Assembly (NCBI GenBank): GCA_020850325.1
Contig: JADZEW010000018.1
Coordinates: 1-64,000, forward strand
Length of the DNA stretch: 64,000 bases
Direction of reading: 5' to 3'
From: Methanoregulaceae archaeon
GTDB lineage: Bacteria > Armatimonadota > Fimbriimonadia > Fimbriimonadales > Fimbriimonadaceae
Program-made: the position numbers and the translations under genes
Shown: one piece after another, positions 16,466-25,499 of the stretch
Position numbering within the stretch: position 1 is the stretch's first letter
Layout of the letters: the number at the start of each line of letters is the position of its first letter
Notes under the pieces: model-generated
What the model was told of the DNA's origin: nothing
The model's input: only the letters and a program-made list of their open reading frames with translations
Database searches by the model: none

Positions 16466-17460
16466 TCCAATGCTCCTTCGGGAAACCACTCGGCGACCTT
16501 TGATCGGAGCCAAGCCCGAAACTCGTCGAGCGGCTCGATCGTGATGCGATGCTCGGCAACCCAAATCTGGGCGTCACTCACATCGGATCGCAACCTGAGT
16601 TTTACCGCGTCCTTGGCGGTCACCACGATGGGGTCGAGGAGGCCAGCCAAGAGATTGGGCTCAGACAGCGTGTCGTGATCGGGCCGGGTTCGAGTCTCGA
16701 TCACCGGCACCCCATGGTTGCGGAGCGCGGCAAAGAACTGCTGGGGACGCCCAATCGCACAGAGGGCTGACGCGGGCCACTCGAGGTGCGTGACGGATTC
16801 TGAGCCATCGAGACGAGTGAACCCGCAAATCTCTGATTCGATTCGGAAGCGCCCACGCGGACCGACGACGACATCGGCCCGGGCGAGGTTGCGACGAGGT
16901 TCGCGGTAGGGCCCGGCGGGGAGGCAATAGGTGTTTGTCGAAGCCGGATCAAGCAACAGCGCCGCATCTTTGGCGAGCGGCAAGTGCTGGAACCCGTCAT
17001 CCATCAACAACACCGTTCTGCGCATTCCCGCCTCGGTCATGATCTCTGCCGCCCGCACTCGGCGACGGCCCACGATGAGCCCCACCTCGGGACGCAACTC
17101 GCGAAGCACGGCCGCCTCATCGCCCCACTCTTCCGCACTCAGCGGACCCGCAGGAGCCCGCCGCGCGGACTCCGAGGCTGGCGAGCCGTAGCCGCTGCAA
17201 GACACCACGACATCCACGCCCAAGGCCCGAAGTTCGTCGCAGAGGAAGAGGACGGTCGGCGTTTTGCCTGACCCACCCACCGTCAAGTTGCCAACGCACA
17301 GGATCGGTCGGTAGGGATGGGCGGCGCGCTTCAGGCCGAAATCATAGAGGGCCCGATACGCCGTCCAACCTGCCGCGTAGAGCAGGCTGAGGGGCCAAAG
17401 ACCGTAGCGAACAACCTTGTCGGCCGCCCGATCTCCGTACCACACCTGCTCCCACGCCAT
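16462..17460 (-). CDS. lpxK: Tetraacyldisaccharide 4'-kinase
   Basis: The 332-residue product matches LpxK. It has the N-terminal membrane segment, P-loop GGSGKTP (in CVGNLTVGGSGKTPTV), and LLMDDGFQHLPLAKD with the catalytic DDGFQH motif. It phosphorylates the 4' position of the lipid A disaccharide. Length agrees with the family (about 330). The start codon lies directly after the stop of the cyclophilin gene, so it is in the same transcript. Confidence 0.95.
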   Translation of the reverse strand: MAWEQVWYGDRAADKVVRYGLWPLSLLYAAGWTAYRALYDFGLKRAAHPYRPILCVGNLTVGGSGKTPTVLFLCDELRALGVDVVVSCSGYGSPASESARRAPAGPLSAEEWGDEAAVLRELRPEVGLIVGRRRVRAAEIMTEAGMRRTVLLMDDGFQHLPLAKDAALLLDPASTNTYCLPAGPYREPRRNLARADVVVGPRGRFRIESEICGFTRLDGSESVTHLEWPASALCAIGRPQQFFAALRNHGVPVIETRTRPDHDTLSEPNLLAGLLDPIVVTAKDAVKLRLRSDVSDAQIWVAEHRITIEPLDEFRAWLRSKVAEWFPEGALD

Positions 17461-17979
17461 CTACTTGATGACGCGCATATTGAGGATACGGTCGCCTTTC
17501 GCAATCCGATCCACCACGTCCATCCCGGACGTCACCTTGCCCACCACGGCATAGGAGCGATACAGCCGGAGCGCATCGCCCTTGAGAATGAACAGCTGCG
17601 AATCACCGCCGACTTGCAGTCCGGTTGATGCAACCCCGACCACGCCGCGATGGAAGTCCCACTTGGACCCCTCAAAAGGAAGCTGCTTACCCGAGCCGCC
17701 GCTGAGCACCACATCCTTGGTGATGTCTTGGTCCTTACTCGCCGGAGCTCCCCACTGGGTGACCCACGATTCGACGCGATGGATCCGCTGGCGGTCGTAG
17801 AACTTCGAGTTGACGAGATTCAGGATGTGGGCGACCGTCTTCGGCGACCCCTGTTGATCGGTCGTGATGACAAACGAGCCACCCCGGGACATCGTCACTT
17901 TGATCTTGGGGCCAGTCGGGCGAAAGTCGGACGGGGCACCCTGGCCCACAATCAAGGCGGCAAGCATCGATGTGATCAT
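17461..17979 (-). CDS. Cyclophilin-type peptidyl-prolyl cis-trans isomerase
   Basis: The 172-residue protein has a short hydrophobic start (MITSMLAALIVGQG) and a compact cyclophilin fold. FYDRQRIHRVESWVTQWG, FHRGVVGVAS, SQLFILKG and YAVVGKVTSGMDVVDRI match family positions. The hydrophobic start suggests export or membrane attachment. I prefer ATG 17979 over 18015, because TATAAC (17991-17986) lies 6 nt upstream and the longer frame would cross that element. It leads the lpxK-lpxL-GT9 operon. Confidence 0.88.
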   Translation of the reverse strand: MITSMLAALIVGQGAPSDFRPTGPKIKVTMSRGGSFVITTDQQGSPKTVAHILNLVNSKFYDRQRIHRVESWVTQWGAPASKDQDITKDVVLSGGSGKQLPFEGSKWDFHRGVVGVASTGLQVGGDSQLFILKGDALRLYRSYAVVGKVTSGMDVVDRIAKGDRILNMRVIK

Positions 17980-17985
17980 GGTTCC

Positions 17986-17991
17986 GTTATA
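17986..17991 (-). promoter_or_regulatory. -10 element TATAAC before the cyclophilin gene
   Basis: TATAAC is 6 nt from the ATG with no Shine-Dalgarno sequence, so the mRNA would be leaderless. It is divergent with the plsC element at 18003-18008. Confidence 0.5.
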
Positions 17992-18002
17992 GCAGAGGCG
18001 GG

Positions 18003-18008
18003 CATAAT
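18003..18008 (+). promoter_or_regulatory. -10 element CATAAT before plsC
   Basis: CATAAT is 5 nt from the plsC ATG with no Shine-Dalgarno sequence between. It suggests a leaderless transcript. Confidence 0.5.
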
Positions 18009-18013
18009 CTGCC

Positions 18014-18664
18014 ATGCGCGGGCTGTGGTATCTGATCGTTTTGCAGCTGGCCAGGTTCGTTTACTTCCTCATCGGCGGGTATCGCGGGTTTAAAAAGCAC
18101 AACGTTCCGCGATCGGGCGGGGTGATCATTGCCCCGATCCACCTCAGCCACCTCGATCCGCCGCTGGTTGCCTGCGTCACCCGTCGGCAGCTGCGCTTCA
18201 TGGCAAAGGAAGAGCTTTTCAAGGGGGCGCTTGGCGTGCTAATTCGCAGTTTGGGCGCTTTTCCGGTCAAGCGTGGGGAGGGCGACACGGAGTCAATCCG
18301 GCTGGCGATCGGCGCATTAGAAGCAGGCGAGGCCGTGCTGATGTTTCCGGAAGGAACCCGCGGAGATGGCAAGTCTCTGGGTGCGCTGAACAAGGGCGTA
18401 GCGATGATTGCGAAACGGACCGGTGCTCCGGTCGTACCGATCTCGATCAACGGGACCCACCTCGCGTTGCCGAAGGGATCGACGAAGCTCCGTCGAGCAC
18501 CGTTTCGCATTCGCTTCGGCGAGCCGCTGCTGTACAGCGAAGTCGCCAAAGGGGCCACCGAGAAGGAGAATCGGGAGCTTTTTCTCGACGAGTTGACTCG
18601 GCGGCTGATCACGCTGAGCGCCGAGAACGGACTTCCCTTGGCGATGCCAGAGGCCGACAAGTGA
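18014..18664 (+). CDS. plsC: 1-acyl-sn-glycerol-3-phosphate acyltransferase
   Basis: The 216-residue product has the HxxxxD catalytic motif (HLSHLD) and the FPEGTRGDG substrate motif in the usual order, after an N-terminal hydrophobic segment. It makes phosphatidic acid from lysophosphatidic acid at the inner membrane. It is transcribed away from the lpxK operon. Its stop overlaps the GTG start of the next gene (GTGA), so the two are coupled. Confidence 0.92.
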   Translation: MRGLWYLIVLQLARFVYFLIGGYRGFKKHNVPRSGGVIIAPIHLSHLDPPLVACVTRRQLRFMAKEELFKGALGVLIRSLGAFPVKRGEGDTESIRLAIGALEAGEAVLMFPEGTRGDGKSLGALNKGVAMIAKRTGAPVVPISINGTHLALPKGSTKLRRAPFRIRFGEPLLYSEVAKGATEKENRELFLDELTRRLITLSAENGLPLAMPEADK

Positions 18665-18975
18665 ACGCGTCGGGGATCGCCTTGTTCGCCATTTGGCTGG
18701 CTTACGGCTTCTATCGGTGGCGCACGTGTGCCAAGTGGCGCGAAGAGCCGCCGGCCATCGACATCAAACGCATCCCGGTCGTGGCATTGCTGTGGCTGGT
18801 CGGCTCGGCGGCGATCCTATTGGGCGGACTGTACGCGGTGTTCCTGCTGGGTGGGTTTCCCAATGAGGGGATCACACCATGGGCGTTTGCCGTTAGCGCG
18901 GCGGTGGGGGTCGTGTTTGTTCACGGGCAGGTTACGGCGGCGGCGTTGCTCTTTGTGCAGGCGTCACGCACGTAA
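18661..18975 (+). CDS. Small membrane protein, unknown
   Basis: The 104-residue product has three hydrophobic segments (about 5-18, 38-66 and 74-100) and a basic first loop (FYRWRTCAKWRE). The GTG start overlaps the plsC stop. I do not recognise a family. Its coupling to plsC hints at a membrane lipid-related job, but there is no direct evidence. Confidence 0.7.
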   Translation: MNASGIALFAIWLAYGFYRWRTCAKWREEPPAIDIKRIPVVALLWLVGSAAILLGGLYAVFLLGGFPNEGITPWAFAVSAAVGVVFVHGQVTAAALLFVQASRT

Positions 18976-19027
18976 CGAAGCCCCTATGTGGCGCGTCGGA
19001 ATCCCACAGAGAGGTAACTTCACACTC

Positions 19028-19618
19028 ATGACAACGCACGTTTTGCTCGCGACGGCCCTCGCCATGGGCATGGCGACCCTCGGATCGGCTCAAGTCACGC
19101 CGGAGGCCCGCGCCGAGCGGGCAACCCAGATTTACGAAAAGAACATCAAGCTCGATCTCTACAATCAGATTTTGCCGCTCCTACTCACGAAAGAACAGTT
19201 CCGGCCCATTCTGCAATCAGTTGAGCGATGCCGCCAACGCGTCACTGAGACGGAGAAGCTGGAGTACGAGGAGTTGCGCAAGCTTGAGGCCGACATGGAC
19301 AAGGCGCTCAAGGATGCTGGCGAAAAGCTCGTGATTCCGCCGCCCGAGTTGTTGACGCGGATCTCCAACACGTTGAAGAAGCTTGGGGCAGCACGACGAC
19401 TCATCATCCAAATGAACACCGACGAGGTCATGGAGGCGTTCATGAAGACCGCGAACGCGGGCCAGCAAAAGGCAGCGGCCAACGCACTCAACATGGCGCT
19501 GTTTGCTCCGGGAGTCAAAGTCGAGACCATGAAGGACGAAGACAAGATTCGAATCTTCGTTCAAGACGTGCTGCTGCACCCCTCGGCTCACGAGATTCTG
19601 AAGAAGCTCGCGCTCTAG
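19028..19618 (+). CDS. Exported alpha-helical protein, unknown
   Basis: ATG 19028 gives 196 residues with a signal peptide (to ...LGSAQ). The longer frame (18728) runs back through the previous gene. The mature part is almost all charged helix (QRVTETEKLEYEELRKLEADMDKALK), suggesting a coiled coil. A short AGAGAGG lies upstream as a possible ribosome site. Its TAG stop (19616-19618) overlaps the opposite-strand stop of the aldolase/dehydrogenase gene by two bases. Function unknown. Confidence 0.75.
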   Translation: MTTHVLLATALAMGMATLGSAQVTPEARAERATQIYEKNIKLDLYNQILPLLLTKEQFRPILQSVERCRQRVTETEKLEYEELRKLEADMDKALKDAGEKLVIPPPELLTRISNTLKKLGAARRLIIQMNTDEVMEAFMKTANAGQQKAAANALNMALFAPGVKVETMKDEDKIRIFVQDVLLHPSAHEILKKLAL

Positions 19619-21651
19619 CGCAAGAAGCCTTCGCGCACTCCGCCATCCACCGGCACCGTCGCGCCGGTGGTTCGCGACGAGCGTTGCTCACTTGACAGCC
19701 AGGCGATAGCTTCGGCGATGTGATCCGGCTCGACGGTGACTCCGAGCATCGACCGCTTGCGGTAGTACTCGGGCAACTCATCGATGGAAATCCCAAGCGA
19801 CGCCGCGGTTTGCTCGCGCCAGGCGTCGGACCAGATGCCCGACCCTTGCAGCACCGCGTCCGGATTCACGGCGTTGCAGCGGATCCCGTGCTTGGCAAGA
19901 TCGCTGGCCGCGGTTCGCATCAGATGCAGCTCGAATGACTTGGCCGCGCTATAGATCGCGGCATTGGAGCCCACCGCGACCGCATTTTTCGATCCAACAA
20001 CGACGATCGATCCCCCCGTGCCTTGACGGATCATGATCCGCGTGGCGGCCCGCATCGTCGTGAAGTACGCCTTCATGAGGAGGTCGCTCAGCAGTTGGTA
20101 GTCTTGGTCGGAAGTGTCTGCGACCGTGCCTCGACGGGCATTCCCCGCATTCACCACACAAAGATCGACGCCGCCAAACTCCCGGGTCGCGGCCGCGAAC
20201 GCCCCTTCAAGGGCTGCCGTATCGGTGACGTCGGTGGCAACCCCCAGAACCTGGTGAGGAGCCATCTCTGAGATCGATGCGACGGCTTCATCCAACTTCT
20301 CGCGGTTAAGGTCAAGCAAAACGACGCAAGCTCCATCGCGAGCCAGCCGCTTTGCGGTGGCGAGGCCGATGCCCTGAGCAGCGCCAGTAATCACCGCTAC
20401 CTGACGGCTGAGCTCCTTCTCTGGCGGCATGCGCTTCAACTTCGCCTCTTCGAGTAGCCAGTATTCGATGTCGAACGCTTCTTGCTCGGGCAGGGCGGTG
20501 TAGCGGGTCAGCGCTTCCGCACCCCGCATCACCTCGATCGCCCGGCGATAGAACTCGCTCGTCACCTTGGCCTCATGCTTCGTTTTGCCAAAGGTGACCA
20601 TGCCATGGCCGCCCACGAGGACCACGCTCGGATTGGGGTTGCGCATCGCGGGCGAATCGGGTCGACGACACCGGTCGTAATAGGTCGCGTACTCGGCCCG
20701 GTAGCTGATCAGTTGCTCATCGAGCCGATCGAATCCGTCCAGGACGAGGGGCCGAATCTTGGTCCTAAGGAAGTGGTCGGGACATGACGTGCCTAGGCGG
20801 GCAAGGCGGTCGCGATCGGGGTTCGCGAGGAACTCCAAGACTTCCGAAGAGTTGTCGACGTGGGCGATCAGGCGCTTGCCTTCGTGCGCAACTTTGCCTC
20901 GCAGCACGGGCAGGTGCTCGGTCCAGGGCTCGGGCGCGCGAACCGCAAGATGCACTCTCGGTGGCGTTCGCTCCTCAAGGTAGGCGATCGCACGGTTGAT
21001 CAACGACAAAGTGAGTTCGTAACACTCGTGCGCGGTATCCGCCCAACAGATGAACCCGTGCGAGCCCATCACTGCGCCCTTGAGACTCTGGTTGGACTCG
21101 TACAAGTCCCGCAGCATCAAGCCAAGTTCGAACCCGGGCCGCTTCCAGGGCACCCAGCCGACCTCGCCCTCGAAGATCTCCTGAGTTAGCCGCTCGGAAT
21201 CCTCGGCCGCAGCGATCGAGATGATGGAGTCGGCGTGCAAGTGATCCACATGACGCCGCGGGATGAACGCGTGCAGCGGCGTATCGATTGAACAAGCGGT
21301 CGGATTTAGGTTGAAGGTGCAGTGGTTGTACAGCCCGACAACCTCGTCCTCATGCGTCCCCGACCGGTATCGGGACTCCAGGCCGGTGACCCGATCCTGG
21401 TATAGCGAAGCCAACCCTGCGCGCTTCATCGTGCCCAAGTCCCCCCCAGAGCCTTTCACCCAGAGCACCTCGACGGGCTCGCCGGTCAACGGATCGGTCT
21501 CGGTGACTTTTGCGCTGGTGTTACCCCCGCCAAAGTTCGTGATCCGCGGATCAGAGCCAAGAAGATTGGAGCGGTAGACGAGTTCGCCCACCGGGTCGAG
21601 CGTGGAAGCGTAAGCCTCATCCCAGAGGCTTGGGAGCTGATTTGCATTCAT
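19615..21651 (-). CDS. Bifunctional class II aldolase / short-chain dehydrogenase (rhamnulose-1-phosphate aldolase-type)
   Basis: The 678-residue product joins two domains. Residues about 1-400 form a class II aldolase with zinc-ligand motif HLHADSI. Residues about 420-678 form an NAD(P)-dependent short-chain dehydrogenase with TGAAQGIG and YSAAK. Such fusions (RhaEW type) cleave rhamnulose-1-phosphate to dihydroxyacetone phosphate and lactaldehyde and then oxidise the lactaldehyde. No other rhamnose genes are present, so the substrate is inferred from the family. ATG 21651 is preferred; the longer frame has no family-like sequence. Confidence 0.88.
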   Translation of the reverse strand: MNANQLPSLWDEAYASTLDPVGELVYRSNLLGSDPRITNFGGGNTSAKVTETDPLTGEPVEVLWVKGSGGDLGTMKRAGLASLYQDRVTGLESRYRSGTHEDEVVGLYNHCTFNLNPTACSIDTPLHAFIPRRHVDHLHADSIISIAAAEDSERLTQEIFEGEVGWVPWKRPGFELGLMLRDLYESNQSLKGAVMGSHGFICWADTAHECYELTLSLINRAIAYLEERTPPRVHLAVRAPEPWTEHLPVLRGKVAHEGKRLIAHVDNSSEVLEFLANPDRDRLARLGTSCPDHFLRTKIRPLVLDGFDRLDEQLISYRAEYATYYDRCRRPDSPAMRNPNPSVVLVGGHGMVTFGKTKHEAKVTSEFYRRAIEVMRGAEALTRYTALPEQEAFDIEYWLLEEAKLKRMPPEKELSRQVAVITGAAQGIGLATAKRLARDGACVVLLDLNREKLDEAVASISEMAPHQVLGVATDVTDTAALEGAFAAATREFGGVDLCVVNAGNARRGTVADTSDQDYQLLSDLLMKAYFTTMRAATRIMIRQGTGGSIVVVGSKNAVAVGSNAAIYSAAKSFELHLMRTAASDLAKHGIRCNAVNPDAVLQGSGIWSDAWREQTAASLGISIDELPEYYRKRSMLGVTVEPDHIAEAIAWLSSEQRSSRTTGATVPVDGGVREGFLR

Positions 21652-21656
21652 AAGCG

Positions 21657-22097
21657 TTAGCGAGGCAGGGCCGGGTAGGCCTGTCGGGTTAGCGAGCGAG
21701 CATCGACTTTCCACTCGCCATTGATCTTGACCACCGGAATCTGGAATCGCTTAGAGGCAATGTTCACGTTCGTGACGTTTTGGTACATGTCGACGGCTAC
21801 CGTCGCCTCTTCGTCATTGGTGTAAGTCGTTTCCTTGATCTGCATTGCGAAGCGGTAATACTTCGAGCGTTCAAGGCATTGCTCCCACTTGGGTCTCATC
21901 TCTTCGTCGGGCCGCTCCCCAAAAGTCGACGACTCTAGAATCGTGTCGATGTCGGCTTTGCCCAGGGCGGTGAAGAACTGGCTCACCCGTTGAGCTGGGG
22001 AAGTCCCCGTACGCGTCAGGAACACGACGGCTAAGATGCCCACAAACCCCAGAACCCCAAGGATCACGAGGGGGCTCACTTTGCCAGCGCGCTTCAT
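21657..22097 (-). CDS. Membrane-anchored DUF4878-like protein
   Basis: ATG 22097 gives 146 residues: one N-terminal transmembrane helix (VSPLVILGVLGFVGILAVVF) and an NTF2/DUF4878-like soluble domain ending with VVKINGEWKVDARSL. It probably lies outside the inner membrane. TAAAAT (22110-22105) is 7 nt upstream, fitting a leaderless start. The following aldolase gene begins 6 nt after its stop. Function unknown. Confidence 0.72.
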   Translation of the reverse strand: MKRAGKVSPLVILGVLGFVGILAVVFLTRTGTSPAQRVSQFFTALGKADIDTILESSTFGERPDEEMRPKWEQCLERSKYYRFAMQIKETTYTNDEEATVAVDMYQNVTNVNIASKRFQIPVVKINGEWKVDARSLTRQAYPALPR

Positions 22098-22107
22098 CAC
22101 GTCAATT

Positions 22108-22563
22108 TTAACCCGGCTGACCCACGCCGAGTTTCTTGAATGGGAACAGAATCGTCTCGTCGGCGTTGATTGTCCAGCCGGCGGGGCCCAAATCGACAAC
22201 CCAATGGATCGATTCGACCCTTCCCGGCATGTAGTAGCGCACCTCAGCGACAACCGACCGCACGTTGACGGCTTCGCCCTGAACTTGGTCGACGCGAGTC
22301 TCACGATGCAGCATTCCCATCCTCACTCTGGCCCCGGCGGCGTTGAACTGACGCAAAGTTCGCGTCAAAATCTGAGCCGACTGCCCGGACACGTCTTGCT
22401 TGCACACTCGCTGCAGCGCATCTCGATCACCGGAGATCGCCGACATCTGGAACTTGCGGAGGGCGGTTTCGGGACCATACTCCCGAAGCTGATAGAACAC
22501 GCCGAGCGTCAAGGTAGCGACAAGAGCCGCTGCCGCGATCGAACTCAACTTCCCCGCGCCCAT
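22108..22563 (-). CDS. Membrane-anchored protein, unknown
   Basis: The 151-residue product has one N-terminal hydrophobic helix (SIAAAALVATLTLGVFYQL) and a soluble domain. It contains RKFQMSAISGDRDALQRV and IHWVVDLGPAGWTINADET, a layout similar to the DUF4878-like neighbour, so the two may be diverged duplicates. TAAAAC lies 8 nt before the ATG. Function unknown. Confidence 0.68.
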   Translation of the reverse strand: MGAGKLSSIAAAALVATLTLGVFYQLREYGPETALRKFQMSAISGDRDALQRVCKQDVSGQSAQILTRTLRQFNAAGARVRMGMLHRETRVDQVQGEAVNVRSVVAEVRYYMPGRVESIHWVVDLGPAGWTINADETILFPFKKLGVGQPG

Positions 22564-22667
22564 CTCTGCACGTTTTACCTAAATGCGGGTTTTGCGACAG
22601 TCAGCAGTGAACCACGCGAGCTTCGTCCGCGTCTGGGCTACCATACGTGTAAGAGGCTGACTGAACT

Positions 22668-23900
22668 ATGGACCTGCTGAGCCGAAGAGATATTGTCAAG
22701 AGTGGAGGGATGATCGCCGTCGGGTTGGTCGCTCCGCGCTGGCTTGCTACGATCGCCCACAGCGACCTGCTCCGCCAAGCCCAAGGGGGCAAGGTCGCGA
22801 ACGATACTGTTCTTGTCGTCTGTCAGCTCTCGGGCGGCAACGATGGGCTGAACACGGTGGTGCCGTGGGCGACTAAGCGCTACTACGAACTGCGTCCCAC
22901 GCTCGGTATCAAGGAAGACGAGGTCCTCAAGATCACGAACGAGGTCGGCTTCCACCCCGCTTTGAAGGGGCTGGCCGAGCTGTACCAGCAGAAAAAGGTC
23001 GCGGTCATCCAGAACGTTGGCTATCCCAAGCCGAACCGGTCCCACTTCAAGAGCATGGACATTTGGCAATCCGCCAGTCCGGACAGCTCGATGAAACATG
23101 GCTGGCTCGGCCGCCACTTTGACCACCAAACTTCTCTGACGGGACCGCTGAATCCCATCGTCGCGCTCGGACTCAGCACCGACAAGCCGATGGCGCTGAA
23201 TGGCGAGCTGGCAAGTATTCCCTGCTTCGCGAGCCTCGCCGATATCCAATCGATGTTTGGCGACGCGGATTCCGAGAAGCTCCTTCGCCAGATTCAAGGT
23301 GCCGATGCCAAGGTCGGCAGCGACACCCGCGTTGTACAGCAAGCCAACCGCAGCGCGCTGGATGCGATGAGCCTGCTCAGCAAGCAGTTGCGAGGCTACG
23401 CGCCCAAGGAGACCTACGGCAACACCGCGTTCGGAAACGGATTCCGCCAGATCGCCCAACTCATCGCAACCTCACCGCAGACTCGCGTCGTGTACATGAG
23501 CGCCGGGGGATTCGACACCCACGCCCGCCAAGCCGAGCAGCACGGGCGGCTGCTCACCGGCTTCAACGACGCGATTACGGCGTTCCAGAAGGAGATGGAG
23601 GCGATCGGTAAGGCGGAAAAGGTCGTCGTCCTTGTGTTCTCAGAGTTCGGCCGCCGATCGTTTGAGAACGCCTCAGGAGGCACGGACCACGGTGCCGCCG
23701 CGCCGATGTTTGTTGTGGGCTCCCGCGTGAAGGGTGGCCTGTATGGCCCGATTCCTGACCTTAACGATCTTCAAGACGGCGATCTCAAGTACAAGATCGA
23801 CTTCCGGCAGGTGTACGCGACCGCGCTCGATCAGTGGATGGGCGGCGACTCGCAAGTGGTGCTGGGGCACTCCTATGTCCAGCTCCCTTTACTCCAGTAG
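22668..23900 (+). CDS. DUF1501 family exported protein
   Basis: The 410-residue product starts with a twin-arginine-like signal (LSRRDIVKSGGM) and has the family hallmark LVVCQLSGGNDGLNTVVP, then PKPNRSHFKSMDIWQ and VFSEFGRR near the metal-site-like region. DUF1501 proteins are related to the alkaline phosphatase/sulfatase fold and are usually paired with a DUF1800 gene. No DUF1800 gene is adjacent here. A Shine-Dalgarno-like AAGAGG lies upstream, and a strong hairpin follows the stop. Confidence 0.9.
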   Translation: MDLLSRRDIVKSGGMIAVGLVAPRWLATIAHSDLLRQAQGGKVANDTVLVVCQLSGGNDGLNTVVPWATKRYYELRPTLGIKEDEVLKITNEVGFHPALKGLAELYQQKKVAVIQNVGYPKPNRSHFKSMDIWQSASPDSSMKHGWLGRHFDHQTSLTGPLNPIVALGLSTDKPMALNGELASIPCFASLADIQSMFGDADSEKLLRQIQGADAKVGSDTRVVQQANRSALDAMSLLSKQLRGYAPKETYGNTAFGNGFRQIAQLIATSPQTRVVYMSAGGFDTHARQAEQHGRLLTGFNDAITAFQKEMEAIGKAEKVVVLVFSEFGRRSFENASGGTDHGAAAPMFVVGSRVKGGLYGPIPDLNDLQDGDLKYKIDFRQVYATALDQWMGGDSQVVLGHSYVQLPLLQ

Positions 23901-23910
23901 TCCGCACAAA

Positions 23911-23956
23911 GCGCAACAATGAGGGTGGGGGGCCCGCCTCGGGTCCCCCGTTGCGC
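23911..23956. terminator. Bidirectional terminator-like hairpin
   Basis: GCGCAAC and GTTGCGC form outer arms, with an inner GGGGG/CCCCC stem. It lies between two convergent genes and can serve both; the flanks are only weakly T-rich. Confidence 0.6.
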
Positions 23957-23958
23957 AT

Positions 23959-24558
23959 TTAGGCCAAGCCTAGCCAACTTCCGGCGAGAGTGATTTCTCC
24001 GCGGGTGAGTTCGTGCCCGCCGGAATGCCAGGCAAGTTCGACTCGGGCGCCGCAATCCCGCATCTGCTGGGCGAGGCGCTCCACGTTCTCGTTCGGCACG
24101 ATCGGGTCCCGTTCGCCCGCACCCACAAAGATGCGCTTGCCGGCGAGATCCGCCGTATCGTCGAGCGTCACCATCGGGCGAAACAGCACGAGTTCTTGCA
24201 GCGACTCGGGATGGCGAAGCAGCGTGCTCCAGGCGATGTTCGCCCCGTTGGAGTAGCCGATGGCTACCGTGTCCTTAGGGTCGAATCCGTACTCCTTCGC
24301 CGCCCACGCCAGAAACTCCGCCACCGCATCGCTCTCCTCGCGAATGCTGTCGAAGTCGAACACCCCCTCGGCAAACCGACGGAAGAACCTCGGCATCCCG
24401 TTCTCGAGGACTCGCCCCCGCAGCGAGAGGATCGCCGCGCCGGGCAGCAGCGTCTGGGCGAAGGGCACCAGGCTATTCTCATCGCCGCCGGTGCCGTGGA
24501 ACACGACCGCTACACGGGGATCGCCGGTGCCGGGTTGCCAGCGGTGGATGAAGCTCAT
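23959..24558 (-). CDS. Alpha/beta hydrolase, phospholipase/carboxylesterase family (MhqD-like)
   Basis: The 199-residue product has the oxyanion region HGTGGDEN, the nucleophile elbow GYSNGA (Ser in GxSxG) and a C-terminal His (WHSGGHEL). It overlaps the ring-cleaving dioxygenase gene by ATGA. In Bacillus the same pair (mhqE-mhqD) protects against quinones and catechols, so that role is likely here. The lpxC stop lies 21 nt before the pair, but the pair has an AT-rich region of its own there. Confidence 0.85.
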   Translation of the reverse strand: MSFIHRWQPGTGDPRVAVVFHGTGGDENSLVPFAQTLLPGAAILSLRGRVLENGMPRFFRRFAEGVFDFDSIREESDAVAEFLAWAAKEYGFDPKDTVAIGYSNGANIAWSTLLRHPESLQELVLFRPMVTLDDTADLAGKRIFVGAGERDPIVPNENVERLAQQMRDCGARVELAWHSGGHELTRGEITLAGSWLGLA

Positions 24559-25499
24559 CGCGAACCTCCGGGCAACACCAAGGGCGGCAACCGTCGCTCG
24601 ATTTCTTGGCGGTTGGGTTCATACATCGCCGGCAAACGGAGCGACTGGCCCAGCGCCTCGACCGGCTCGTCGATCGCCATACCCGGCCCGTCGGTTGCGA
24701 TCTCGAACAGCACGCCGCTCGGCTCGCGGAAGTAGATCGACCGGAAGTAGTCGCGCTCCATGACGGGGCTGGTGTTGAGATGCAGACCCAGCGCCCGCTC
24801 GTGCCAGATTGCTTGCTCGGCATCGCCGGTCGTGCGAAAAGCCACGTGGTGGACCGAACCCACGGCAACCCTTCCACGCTCGCTGGACTCAACAACATCG
24901 ACCAGCGAACCGATGCCGCTGCCCACGCGGAAGCGAACACGCTCCGTAGTGGATGCTTCTTGAGAAAACCCCATACGCTCGCTATAGAAGCGAGCGGCGG
25001 CTTCCAGCGACCCCACAGACAGCGTCACCGAGTGGATACCGCGAATCGAGTGCTCGGCAGTGATGTCGCCGTAAGCTCGTCCCGGTGCTGCGTTTGCATC
25101 GGCCGTTTCGATGAGCTCGACTCGAAGACCATCCGGATCGTCGAGATAGATGTACCGCTCGCCGAAGCGCTCATCGCCGAGGTGAAAGTCGATCGCATGC
25201 CGGGCAAAGTGATCTATCCAGGCTTCGAGGCTGCCCTGCGGGATTGCGAGACCAACGGTGGTGGCTTGGCCCGCGCCGCGCTGCCCGGAGTAGCCGCCGG
25301 GGTGCGGGAAGAACGTGAGCAGCGAGCCCGGGCTGCCCGCTTCGTCACCGAAATAGAAGTGGTAAGCACCCGGATCGTCGAAGTTGACGGTCAACTTCAC
25401 AAAACGCATCCCAAGGGAGTGCGCGTAGAAATCGAGGTTGCGCTGCGCATCGCCAGCGATGGCGGTGACGTGGTGGATGCCCAAGAGCGGATGTTCCAT
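24555..25499 (-). CDS. Ring-cleaving dioxygenase, glyoxalase fold (MhqE/MhqO-like)
   Basis: The 314-residue product has two glyoxalase/extradiol dioxygenase repeats. The first starts IHHVTAIAGDAQRNLDFYAHSLGMR (first part: IHHVTAIAGDAQRNL), the second GIHSVTLSVGSLEAAARFYSERMGF (first part: GIHSVTLSVGSLE). Candidate metal ligands are the His of IHHV and VHHVAF and the Glu of VLFEIATDG. Proteins of this type open quinone or catechol rings. Coupled to the esterase gene by a 4-nt overlap. Confidence 0.87.
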   Translation of the reverse strand: MEHPLLGIHHVTAIAGDAQRNLDFYAHSLGMRFVKLTVNFDDPGAYHFYFGDEAGSPGSLLTFFPHPGGYSGQRGAGQATTVGLAIPQGSLEAWIDHFARHAIDFHLGDERFGERYIYLDDPDGLRVELIETADANAAPGRAYGDITAEHSIRGIHSVTLSVGSLEAAARFYSERMGFSQEASTTERVRFRVGSGIGSLVDVVESSERGRVAVGSVHHVAFRTTGDAEQAIWHERALGLHLNTSPVMERDYFRSIYFREPSGVLFEIATDGPGMAIDEPVEALGQSLRLPAMYEPNRQEIERRLPPLVLPGGSR

